A DNA stretch of 64,000 nucleotides, from contig JBQHQH010000010.1 in NCBI GenBank assembly GCA_052067355.1, positions 17,908-81,907 on the forward strand, in the 5' to 3' direction. The translations under genes were made by a program, and so were the position numbers. The notes below the pieces were generated by a model, which was given only the letters and a program-made list of their open reading frames with translations, was not told where the DNA came from and did not search any database. Shown here in pieces: positions 17,294 through 25,633 of the stretch. The stretch is from CABMKH01 sp040797625. GTDB lineage: Bacteria; Bacillota; Clostridia; Tissierellales; Tissierellaceae. The stretch's first letter is position 1, and the number at the start of each line of letters is the position of its first letter.

Positions 17294-18094
17294 TTAAAAT
17301 GCAGGAACTATTCCACCGTTATAATTTTTTTCTATATAATCTTTAACCTTATCTGATTGAAGTGCATTTATGAGTTTAACAAATTTTTCTTCATCTCCTT
17401 CGCCACTGCGAACTGCTACGATATTTGGATAAGGGGAGTCTATGCTCTCTATTATAATACCATCTTCTACAGGGTTTAAACCTGCTTCAAGTGCATAGTT
17501 TCCGTTTATCAATGCTGCATCTACATCGTCTAATACTCTAGGAATATATGCAGCCTCTAATGGATTAAATTTAAGATTTTTCTTGTTTTCTATAATATCT
17601 TTTTCTGTTGCTTCAAGACCAGCATTTTTATTTAATTTAATTAGACCATTAGCTTGAAGTAAAAGTAAGGCCCTTCCCCCATTGACAGTGTCATTTGGTA
17701 TTGCTATTTCAGCATTATCTTTTAGATCCTCTATAGAGGAAATTTTATTAGAATATAATGCCATAGGTTCTATATGGACGGAGCCAAGTATTGCTAAATC
17801 TAGATTTTCTTTAGCTATAGAATCATTTAGATAGGGAATATGCTGAAAATAATTCGCATCTAACTCTCCTTCAGCAAGAGCTCGATTAGGAGTTGTATAC
17901 TCTGTAAATTCGATAATTTCAACATCTATTCCTTCCTTTTTTAGATCATCTACCACAATTCCCACTAATTTTGCATGGGGGTCGGGAGATACGCCTATTC
18001 TGATCTTATTAGGGTCAGCTGATTTATTGCCACAACCTGTTAATGATATTAATGCCAATGATAATATTAAGAATATGGATAATATTTTTTTCAA
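17294..18094 (-). CDS. metQ: Methionine ABC transporter substrate-binding lipoprotein MetQ
   Basis: A 266-residue NlpA/MetQ-family lipoprotein with a signal peptide ending in the lipobox SLTGC (lipidated Cys21). Family motifs are RIGVSPDPHAKLVGIV, ANYFQHIPYLND, IAIPNDTVNGGRALLLL and INGNYALEAGL. It binds methionine outside the membrane and delivers it to MetI. It is the last gene of the metN-metI-metQ operon under a methionine T-box. Confidence 0.92.
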   Translation of the reverse strand: MKKILSIFLILSLALISLTGCGNKSADPNKIRIGVSPDPHAKLVGIVVDDLKKEGIDVEIIEFTEYTTPNRALAEGELDANYFQHIPYLNDSIAKENLDLAILGSVHIEPMALYSNKISSIEDLKDNAEIAIPNDTVNGGRALLLLQANGLIKLNKNAGLEATEKDIIENKKNLKFNPLEAAYIPRVLDDVDAALINGNYALEAGLNPVEDGIIIESIDSPYPNIVAVRSGEGDEEKFVKLINALQSDKVKDYIEKNYNGGIVPAF

Positions 18095-18132
18095 TTTAAT
18101 CCCTCCAATTTTTTATTGTTAAATTTAAATAA

Positions 18133-18774
18133 TTACCTCTTATCAATTTTAGTAGATAATTGAGTTCCAATAAGTTGAACACCTTGAACTAATGTGATTA
18201 TGACTATAAGAGATATAATCATTACATCTGTTTGAAATCTATAGAATCCAAAACGAATCGCTAAATTACCTAATCCACCACCTCCAATAGCTCCAGCCAT
18301 AGCTGAATATCCAATTAAATTTATTATGGTCAATGTAATTCCAGATGTTATAGATGGAAGACATTCTGGAATAAGTACCATTTTTATAATTTGGGGAACA
18401 GAAGCACCCATTGCCAAACTAGATTCAATCACCCCCTTGTCAATTTCCCTTATACTGGATTCTATAACTCTAGCGACAAATGGAGCTGCTGCAATAGATA
18501 AGGGAACTATAGTTGCAGTTGAACCTGTAGTTTTTCCTACTATAAATCTGGAAAGTGGGAATATCAATATCATTAAAATTATAAAGGGAATAGATCTAAC
18601 TATATTGATAAAGCTATTTAATATTTTGTTAAGTATTGGCTTTTCCCATATGTTTTCTTTTTCTGTAATGACCAACAATATCCCTAATGGAAATCCTATA
18701 GCTAAGGAAAAGAGTGTGGATAGGAAGACCATATACAGTGTTTCCAATAGAGAAGGTACAATTAATTTAATCAT
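18133..18774 (-). CDS. metI: Methionine ABC transporter permease MetI
   Basis: A 213-residue permease with five hydrophobic segments. The EAA-type loop that docks on the ATPase is visible in ESSLAMGASVPQIIKMVLIPE (around residues 115-135), followed by AMAGAIGGGGLGNLAIRFGF, which is typical of MetI. The stop-start junction with metN (ATPase) overlaps, so the two are translationally coupled. Confidence 0.92.
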   Translation of the reverse strand: MIKLIVPSLLETLYMVFLSTLFSLAIGFPLGILLVITEKENIWEKPILNKILNSFINIVRSIPFIILMILIFPLSRFIVGKTTGSTATIVPLSIAAAPFVARVIESSIREIDKGVIESSLAMGASVPQIIKMVLIPECLPSITSGITLTIINLIGYSAMAGAIGGGGLGNLAIRFGFYRFQTDVMIISLIVIITLVQGVQLIGTQLSTKIDKR

Positions 18775-19778
18775 TATATAACCTCCACATCTATATTTTC
18801 ATATTTGAGGAATGAGAGTGCGTTGTCAATTTCCCTATCTTCTCCGATCAATTCTAGTATTAAGTATCCTACACTTGAGGAGTGTAATTTTTTGATGTCT
18901 CCTGACAGTATATTTATATCTATGTTAAATCCTTTAATAATCCTAGAGATTATGGGGTGATTAGCACTATTACCTCCGAGATTTAAATGAATAACTCTGC
19001 TCTGAGCATTTGCTGTGTTAATTATCTCTTCTTCAATATTTACATTTATTGAATTGACAAATGATTTAGCAACTTTAGATTTAGGATTTTTAAATAGATC
19101 TTCAACAGAATTTTCCTCAATTATCTGTCCGTTTTCCATTATTGCTACTCTATCGCAGATTTCTTTTACCACTTCCATTTGGTGTGTTATCATAACAATT
19201 GTTATATTTAGTTCATCTCTAATTTTTTTTAATAGATTTAATATAGATTTAGTGGTTTTAGGATCTAATGCAGAGGTTGCCTCATCGCTTAGTAATATCT
19301 TGGGGTTTGTTGCAATAGATCTAGCTATAGATACTCTTTGTTTTTGACCCCCACTTAATTGGCTTGGATAGTTGTATTTTTTATCACTCAAGTCTACATA
19401 TTCTAAAAGTTCTTCAACTCTGTTTTTTATAATACTTTCTTTTACATTTTCAAGGCGAAGAGGAAATGCGATGTTATCATATACGTTTTTTTGAGATAGA
19501 AGGTTGAAGTGTTGAAAAATCATACCTATGTTTTTTCTCTGATGTCTCAGATCAGTTCTATTGAGAGAGATTAAATCAACTCCATCAATAAATATTTTTC
19601 CAGAAGTAGGCTCTTCCAATCTATTTAAACATCTTATCAATGTAGATTTACCTGCACCACTTAGACCGATGATTCCATATATTTCCCCTTTGTTAATATT
19701 TATAGATATATCTTTGACTGCTGTTATATTGCCTTGTTCACTATAGAATATTTTTGAAACATCATATAATTTAATCAA
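18774..19778 (-). CDS. metN: Methionine ABC transporter ATPase MetN
   Basis: The start is a TTG (MIKLYDVSKIF) preceded at 7 nt by GGGAGGT; the longer ATG start sits in the T-box terminator, and the next ATG lies inside the ribosome site. The ATPase has Walker A GLSGAGKS, signature LSGGQKQRVSIAR, Walker B ILLSDEATSALDP and the switch His in MITHQME. A C-terminal NIL/ACT-like methionine-sensing domain (about residues 255-334) follows, as in Escherichia coli MetN, where it gives feedback inhibition. Confidence 0.93.
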   Translation of the reverse strand: MIKLYDVSKIFYSEQGNITAVKDISININKGEIYGIIGLSGAGKSTLIRCLNRLEEPTSGKIFIDGVDLISLNRTDLRHQRKNIGMIFQHFNLLSQKNVYDNIAFPLRLENVKESIIKNRVEELLEYVDLSDKKYNYPSQLSGGQKQRVSIARSIATNPKILLSDEATSALDPKTTKSILNLLKKIRDELNITIVMITHQMEVVKEICDRVAIMENGQIIEENSVEDLFKNPKSKVAKSFVNSINVNIEEEIINTANAQSRVIHLNLGGNSANHPIISRIIKGFNIDINILSGDIKKLHSSSVGYLILELIGEDREIDNALSFLKYENIDVEVI

Positions 19779-19805
19779 AATATTACCTCCCATATTATAA
19801 ATACA

Positions 19806-20110
19806 AATAAAAAAAGCTTTCATGCCTTTGCAAATGCAAAGGGACGAAAGCTTCGTGTTACCACCCTAAGTTCATATATACCTCACGGTATCATATCTCA
19901 TCAAGTACGCAGGATAATTATATTACCCCTAAATACTCTATCACTATAACGTGTGCGTACGTGACTGTTTAAAACATTCAACAGTCAGGCTCAAAGACCA
20001 TGTTCAGCTTGTTATCCAATGCTCCTTCTCACCAAATAGGAACTCTCTGTAAAAGTATTCACATGCTTACTCTTCTTTTCTATGCCTATAATATTTTTAA
20101 ATTGTAAATG
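19806..20110 (-). promoter_or_regulatory. T-box leader, methionine specifier, upstream of metNIQ
   Basis: On the minus strand the leader ends with the T-box sequence TTAGGGTGGTAACACG (about 19853-19869), followed by a terminator hairpin whose arms contain AAGCTTTC/GAAAGCTT with T-run (19806-19852). Upstream lies a stem I region with AGAGAGTTCC and GGTGAGAAGG. A candidate specifier ATG (19999-20001) sits in GAACATGGTCTTTGAG, consistent with sensing uncharged methionyl-tRNA and with the operon's function. Uncharged tRNA would stabilise the antiterminator and switch the importer on. Confidence 0.9.
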
Positions 20111-20137
20111 CCGTCTGCAAATATTATCTTGAAAGCA

Positions 20138-20166
20138 ATTCTAATATGAAAATTAAGATTTGTCAA
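20138..20166 (-). promoter_or_regulatory. Sigma-A promoter of the metNIQ T-box transcript
   Basis: Minus strand TTGACA-N17-TAGAAT, about 20 nt before the start of the recognisable stem I region. Confidence 0.7.
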
Positions 20167-20320
20167 GGATAATTTTAAAATTTCTTTAAATAATTGCAAA
20201 AATTAATTGACAAAGATATCTTTTATTTTAAAGATTTCGTGTTAAAAAGAAGGATTTATCTTATATTTGTAGAAATAGATAATTAAAGTGGAGATGTTGT
20301 AGAAGTAGGAGGTTATAAAT

Positions 20321-21271
20321 ATGTCTAGATTATCAAATGCTTTATATATGTATATGTTGTTACAAAGTAGACGGCTAATTCAGGTCAAAGAGATAGCTGA
20401 AATCTTAGAGGTAAGTCCTAGGATGGTTAAGGAATATAAAAATGACTTAGGAAAAGCAGGAATCTATATTGGGTCAAAGAAAGGCAGATATGGTGGATAT
20501 TATCTAGAAAATAGATTAAGTTTAAAGGGCTTAGGGATTACAAAGAAAGAGCTAGAATCACTGAAGATGGCTAATGAAATAATTAGGAGTGGAAACTACA
20601 TGTTTTCACTAGATTTTGAGATGCTGGCAAATAAGATACTCAATCTAGAAGGAGAGTTTGACTATATAGATTATTTTAATAAGGATACATTAAAACCATT
20701 GTATATGCAGAAAAAAGAAAGAGAATTTTGGAAGATAATAAGCAAAGGAATAATCTCTAGACGTAAGATAGATATGTCATATAGATCTTTGGCAAACAAT
20801 GAAGATAGAAATGATATTAGACGAGTAGTACACCCATATGGGACTTTTGATCATGATGGTGCTATGTATTTCTTTGGATATTGTGAATTGAGGAAGAATA
20901 TTAGATATTTTAAAATGTCTAGAATTCAAGAATTGAATATTCTAGATGATAAATTCACCATCAATAACACATATGATATAAAGAATATATTGCGGACATC
21001 TTTTGGAATAATTGACGATGATATGTTCTATCTAAAGCTTAAGATTTCATATCCCATGAGTCAATTAGTCAAAGAAAAGCAGTATTCAGTGGAGCAGAGG
21101 ATAACAGAACTGGACAAGGATACTATTATATTTGAAGCAAGATTAAAGGGATATCCAGAGGTTAAATCCTGGGTGTTGAGCATGGGAAGCAAGGTTGAAG
21201 TATTAGAGCCAGAGAAGCTAAGAGAAGATATAATCGATGAAATGAGAAAATTAAGAAGAGTTTATGAATGA
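20321..21271 (+). CDS. WYL-domain transcriptional regulator upstream of cas
   Basis: A 316-residue DeoR/YafY-type regulator. It has an N-terminal helix-turn-helix (LIQVKEIAEILEVSPRMVKEY), a WYL domain around residues 140-215 (RVVHPYGTFDHDGAMYFFGY, RYFKMSRIQ) and a WCX-like C-terminus. WYL proteins often bind nucleic acid ligands and regulate CRISPR-Cas or phage-defence operons. It is encoded directly before cas6 on the same strand with about 85 nt between, so it is the likely regulator of this cas operon. GTAGGAGG is the ribosome site. Confidence 0.85.
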   Translation: MSRLSNALYMYMLLQSRRLIQVKEIAEILEVSPRMVKEYKNDLGKAGIYIGSKKGRYGGYYLENRLSLKGLGITKKELESLKMANEIIRSGNYMFSLDFEMLANKILNLEGEFDYIDYFNKDTLKPLYMQKKEREFWKIISKGIISRRKIDMSYRSLANNEDRNDIRRVVHPYGTFDHDGAMYFFGYCELRKNIRYFKMSRIQELNILDDKFTINNTYDIKNILRTSFGIIDDDMFYLKLKISYPMSQLVKEKQYSVEQRITELDKDTIIFEARLKGYPEVKSWVLSMGSKVEVLEPEKLREDIIDEMRKLRRVYE

Positions 21272-21355
21272 GACATTATACTTCACCATTAGGTGGTAGA
21301 ATAGTATTTAGTAGATGTTTTTATATAAAAAATAAATTTTAGGGAGGTGAAAAAA

Positions 21356-22084
21356 ATGCGATTTAATGTTGAACTATTATTAGAAAATGAAAATATACCT
21401 AAGGATAAAAATAGAATGATACTTTCTTTTTTTAAATATCTTTATGAATCCTATGATAAAGATTATTACAATTCACTATATGAAGACGAAAAAAATAAGA
21501 GAAAGACCTTCACATTTTCTTTGTATATGCCTAATTGTAAGTTTACTAGAGAGGAAATAGTTATCCCAGAGAAGAAAATGATCCTGAATTTTTCCACAGA
21601 TGATATGAAAGATGGGATATTTTTTTATAATGCAGCGTTAGCTAGTAAGGGAAAGAAATATAATATCAAAGATAATTCCATAACCATCTCTAGGATAAAT
21701 ATGAATAGAGAAAAAAGAATAACTGATGATTATGCAGTTTTTTCTACTATGTCTCCCATAGTTGTTAGGGAACATAAGGGTGATAACAAAAAGACTTGGT
21801 ATTATTCCTTAAATGAAAAAAAGGGAAAAGAAATCTTTATTAGTAATCTTAAATATCAATTGCTAGACAGTTTTGGTGAAGAAAGAAAGCTAGATATTGA
21901 GGAGATAAAAGTTGAAGTATTAGGAAAAAGTAAAGAGGTAAAAGTAAAACACTATGGAATAGAAATTCTATCAAATATATGTGCATTAAAAATCCATGCT
22001 AAACCATATATTTTAGATCATCTTTATAAATCTGGAATAGGATCTAAGAAAAGTGGTGGATTTGGAATGGTAGATTTAGTATAG
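21356..22084 (+). CDS. cas6: CRISPR repeat endoribonuclease Cas6
   Basis: The start is set at the ATG (MRFNVELLLEN) because the GTG 9 nt upstream overlaps the GGAGG ribosome site. The 242-residue protein shows the Cas6 layout: a ferredoxin-like N-terminal half, then the glycine-rich C-terminal loop GIGSKKSGGFGMVDLV that binds the repeat RNA. It cuts the pre-crRNA inside each repeat; the expected 8-nt 5' handle would be ATGTAAAT. It is first in the cas operon, 11 nt before cas8b. Confidence 0.9.
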   Translation: MRFNVELLLENENIPKDKNRMILSFFKYLYESYDKDYYNSLYEDEKNKRKTFTFSLYMPNCKFTREEIVIPEKKMILNFSTDDMKDGIFFYNAALASKGKKYNIKDNSITISRINMNREKRITDDYAVFSTMSPIVVREHKGDNKKTWYYSLNEKKGKEIFISNLKYQLLDSFGEERKLDIEEIKVEVLGKSKEVKVKHYGIEILSNICALKIHAKPYILDHLYKSGIGSKKSGGFGMVDLV

Positions 22085-22095
22085 GAGGTGATAAA

Positions 22096-23799
22096 GTGGG
22101 AGAAAAGATAAAAATATGTTTATCCGATTGGCAATTTAATGCTGGGATAGTAGGATTATATAATATATTAGAGCATGCAAAAGATGAAGTAACTATTAAT
22201 AATCAATATATAGAAATTGAATTAGAAATGTTAGAAAATTTTGAGGAGAAATATTTTAACTATTTTATTGAAATATATAAAGAAACTACACCATGGTATA
22301 GAATAATATCTTATAAACCTGTAATGGAAAATCATAAAAATAATAAATTTAAAAATTTTGATAAAAAATCTTTAGATTATTTAAATGATTATATCAAAAT
22401 GGTGAAGGATTACTTAAAGAGAACTAATTATAAAAAAGTATATCCTTTTATAGAAAGTGACAAGGATATTATATCTTTAGAAAAAGAATTGAAGACTATT
22501 CATATTAAGAAAAGTGATAAGATAGAGGAAAAAATAAATGAAATAAAAGATAGGTTTAGGACAATAAATGAAATAATTGATTATTGCAATAGTGAAGATG
22601 GAAAAAAGTATATAGCAGCTAAGGGAGTAATTTATAATATTATAAATAGTGGTTGGAATGGTGTATGTTTTTTAAATGCACAAACTAAAGAACATAATAT
22701 ATACACAGATTATAAAAAATACTTTATTGATACAGCTGTAGATTATCTAAAATCAGACAAAGAAAAATTCAAACATAATTGTTTCATTTGTGATAGTAAA
22801 ATAGAAAATATGGATAATGATTTAAGTTTTTTAAATGAAACAGGATTTGATGTTAATAAAAAACCATCTCATATTTGGGATTTCATGAATGATGTAGTTG
22901 TATGTGATTTATGTAAAATGGTCTATTCATGTTTACCAGCTGGATTTGTATATGCATATGATAAAGGAATGTTTATAAATAGCAACACATCTGTTGATGA
23001 TTTGCTAAAGTTAAATCAAAAGCTTAGATATGATGTACTTAAAAAAGATGATAATAATTACAAATCATTAACATATAGAGCATTAGTTAAGGCCATAAAT
23101 GAACAACATAGTTCTAAAATTCAATATGAACTGCAGGATATACAAATAGTAAGGTACGAAAATGGAAAATACAGATTTAATATTTTATCAAAAAAAGTTT
23201 TAAAAGTAATTAGAGAATCAGAAAAAGAACTCAATGGTTTAATTAATACTGGATATAGGGAATTAAAGAATTATTTTAATATATATGATATTACTATAGA
23301 TAGGCTTTTGAATAATTATAATATGTTTACATTAATTCATAAATTACTTATTTATGAAATTACTAACTCTCAATCAATAACTACGTATTACCATATGGGA
23401 CATGTTATGAAGTTAAATTTGATAAATATAAATTATTTAAAAGGGGTGGAAGGTATGGATAAAGTAAAAGAAAATAAGAAGCTAGTAAGTGACATTAGAA
23501 AAGAAGGGCTTCGATTGAGAAGAGAATACCTTAATAAAGATCCTGAAGCCGATAAAGGTAAGATAAGAGGAGTATCCTATAGGTTATTGAATTCATTAAA
23601 AACTAGAAATATGGAAATGTTTATGCATAATATAATTATAAGTTATATGTATGTAGGAAAAACAATACCTAAAGATTTAACCATAGCATTAGAAACTGAG
23701 GAAGACTTAGGTATTATTGGATATGCTTTTGTTACTGGATTAAATGGTTGGGACCCACAAGAGAATAAAGAGAATGGAGGAAAAAACAATGAAGATTAA
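22096..23799 (+). CDS. cas8b: Type I-B Cascade large subunit Cas8b (Cst1-like)
   Basis: A 567-residue protein starting with GTG behind AGGAGGTGATAAA. It carries two separated zinc-finger-like pairs, CFIC near residue 229 and CDLC near residue 271, which mark the CXXC-CXXC (Cst1/Cas8b1) large subunits of the Tneap-type I-B systems. The large subunit recognises the PAM and recruits Cas3. The C-terminal part (from about residue 455) is helical and charged and may stand in for the small subunit, since no separate cas11 gene is seen; some type I-B systems make Cas11 from an internal start. An internal start at an ATG (MDKVKENKKLVSD, position 23456) preceded by GGGGTGGAAGGT fits this. Confidence 0.88.
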   Translation: MGEKIKICLSDWQFNAGIVGLYNILEHAKDEVTINNQYIEIELEMLENFEEKYFNYFIEIYKETTPWYRIISYKPVMENHKNNKFKNFDKKSLDYLNDYIKMVKDYLKRTNYKKVYPFIESDKDIISLEKELKTIHIKKSDKIEEKINEIKDRFRTINEIIDYCNSEDGKKYIAAKGVIYNIINSGWNGVCFLNAQTKEHNIYTDYKKYFIDTAVDYLKSDKEKFKHNCFICDSKIENMDNDLSFLNETGFDVNKKPSHIWDFMNDVVVCDLCKMVYSCLPAGFVYAYDKGMFINSNTSVDDLLKLNQKLRYDVLKKDDNNYKSLTYRALVKAINEQHSSKIQYELQDIQIVRYENGKYRFNILSKKVLKVIRESEKELNGLINTGYRELKNYFNIYDITIDRLLNNYNMFTLIHKLLIYEITNSQSITTYYHMGHVMKLNLININYLKGVEGMDKVKENKKLVSDIRKEGLRLRREYLNKDPEADKGKIRGVSYRLLNSLKTRNMEMFMHNIIISYMYVGKTIPKDLTIALETEEDLGIIGYAFVTGLNGWDPQENKENGGKNNED

Positions 23800-24670
23800 A
23801 GGTTTAACTATGTCAATTATATTTGAGGCGGGGAGTGCTAATTATGGAGAGACTATAGGCAATGTGGCTTCTTTGAAGAAACTTTCAAGGGGGAAAGGAG
23901 ATCAGTATACTTATATATCAAGACAAGCATTGAGGTATAATATTGTAAATCAAATGGGAATAGATAATACTGAGTTAAATATGAATAAATCAGTAGTGCA
24001 ATTTGCAACAGATACTACTATAGACAAATATCCAGAAATAGATCTTTTCGGATACATGAAGACATCAGAAGGACAGAAAACACGTTCTGCTATAGTAAGG
24101 CTTTCACATGCTATATCATTAGAGACTTTTAAGGGAGAGTTAGACTTTTTAACAAACAAGGGGTTGTATGACAGATACACAAAGCAAGGAAATAAAAGTA
24201 AAGAAGTAAAAGGTGGAAGTATAGCTCAAAGTGAAATTCATAGATCCTACTATGCTTATACTATAACTGTTGATTTAGATAAAGTAGGAATTGATGAAAA
24301 TGATGGTATTGAAATAGAGAGTACGCAAAAATCAGATAGAATTATAAACTTATTGAATACAATTAGATTTTTATATAGAGATATTAAAGGTAGAAGAGAG
24401 GATTTAAAGCCACTATTTGCAATAGGTGGAGTATATGATATAAAAAATCCTATTTTCCATAATGCTCTAGATGTAAAAAATAATAGAGTAGATGTGAATA
24501 GAGTCAAAGATGTACTATATGAAGATATAAAGGAAGATACTTATTGTGGTCTAGTAAAAGGTGTATTTGAAAATGACAATGAGATAATAAAAGAGTTAGA
24601 AGCGGTATCTATGCCTGAATATTTTGATGAAATAAAAAAAGAGGTAAAAGATTATTATGAAAGCAATTAG
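23789..24670 (+). CDS. cas7: Cascade backbone protein Cas7 (Cst2/DevR type)
   Basis: The start is the ATG of MKIKGLTMSIIFEAG, overlapping the end of cas8b by 11 nt with the ribosome site GGAGG inside cas8b; the longer in-frame start is unlikely. The 293-residue protein has the Cst2 features AGSANYGETIGN, LKKLSRGKGDQYTYISRQALRY and the C-terminal FAIGGVYDIKNPIFHNALDV. Several copies line the crRNA spacer in Cascade. Confidence 0.9.
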   Translation: MKIKGLTMSIIFEAGSANYGETIGNVASLKKLSRGKGDQYTYISRQALRYNIVNQMGIDNTELNMNKSVVQFATDTTIDKYPEIDLFGYMKTSEGQKTRSAIVRLSHAISLETFKGELDFLTNKGLYDRYTKQGNKSKEVKGGSIAQSEIHRSYYAYTITVDLDKVGIDENDGIEIESTQKSDRIINLLNTIRFLYRDIKGRREDLKPLFAIGGVYDIKNPIFHNALDVKNNRVDVNRVKDVLYEDIKEDTYCGLVKGVFENDNEIIKELEAVSMPEYFDEIKKEVKDYYESN

Positions 24671-25586
24671 AGTGAAGTTATACCAAAATATGGTTAATTA
24701 TAGAAAACCTACAAGCTTTCAACTTAAGGAAACTTATCCATTACCACCGCCTTCTACAGTAATAGGTATGGTTCATAATTTATGTGGATTTACTGAATAT
24801 TATGAAATGGATATTAGTATTCAGGGAAAATATCATTCAAAAGTAAATGATTTATATACAAGATATGAATTTTCTAATGTGGTGGTAGATGATAAGCAAA
24901 AAAGATGCAAAGACTGTTCTGTAATAAATGGTAGTTCATCTAAAAAATGCAATAAATGTGGTAGTGAAGATCTAGAAGATGTATGGATACCAAGAGGATC
25001 ATTAGTTAAAGGAATAGTAGCTCCCGGAATAAAAAAATATAATGATTTGTATAAAAAGGATATTATAATTGATGAAAAAAATAAAAAGTTTTTAAAGGGA
25101 AATTATATAAGTATAGTTGAAGGTCCAACAACAGTAGAGCTTTTAACAGATGTAGAACTTCTTTTGCATATATTACCTAAAGATCAATTGATTGTTGAAG
25201 AAATTGAAAAGGCATTTTTATATCCAGCAGAATATCCTTCATTAGGAAGAAGAGAAGATTTAGCTTTAATTAAAGAAGTTAAGATTGTAGATGTTTATGA
25301 AGAAGAACTTGAAGACTATATTAATATATCAAACGATTATAGTGCATATATTCCTGTGGAACTTCTACAAAAAAAGGATGTAGTGATAAAGAAGGAAATA
25401 GGGACAGCAGGAACTAGATATAAACTTACTAAAAATTATGTATTAGTAGATCAAGGAAATAAAAGATATCCAAAAGTGTTTAGAGAGTGGAACAAGGTAG
25501 ATGTAATTTATGGGAGTAGGATACAAGTTTTAGATGAGGCAAAAGTAAAATTAGATGAAGATAAAAATATAGTTTTTGCACTATAA
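24657..25586 (+). CDS. cas5: Cascade subunit Cas5 with a zinc-ribbon insertion
   Basis: A 309-residue Cas5 overlapping the end of cas7 by 14 nt. The N-terminal MKAIRVKLYQNMVNYRKPTS and YPLPPPSTVIGMVHNLCGF are the Cas5 signature that caps the crRNA 5' handle. An inserted module around residues 82-105 has two CxxC pairs (CKDC and CNKC), predicted to bind zinc. The protein is longer than typical Cas5 (200-250 residues), and this insert explains part of it. Confidence 0.88.
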   Translation: MKAIRVKLYQNMVNYRKPTSFQLKETYPLPPPSTVIGMVHNLCGFTEYYEMDISIQGKYHSKVNDLYTRYEFSNVVVDDKQKRCKDCSVINGSSSKKCNKCGSEDLEDVWIPRGSLVKGIVAPGIKKYNDLYKKDIIIDEKNKKFLKGNYISIVEGPTTVELLTDVELLLHILPKDQLIVEEIEKAFLYPAEYPSLGRREDLALIKEVKIVDVYEEELEDYINISNDYSAYIPVELLQKKDVVIKKEIGTAGTRYKLTKNYVLVDQGNKRYPKVFREWNKVDVIYGSRIQVLDEAKVKLDEDKNIVFAL

Positions 25587-25633
25587 AGTCCTATTTAAAT
25601 AGGGCTTTATAGAATAATAGGGAGGTTTTATTT

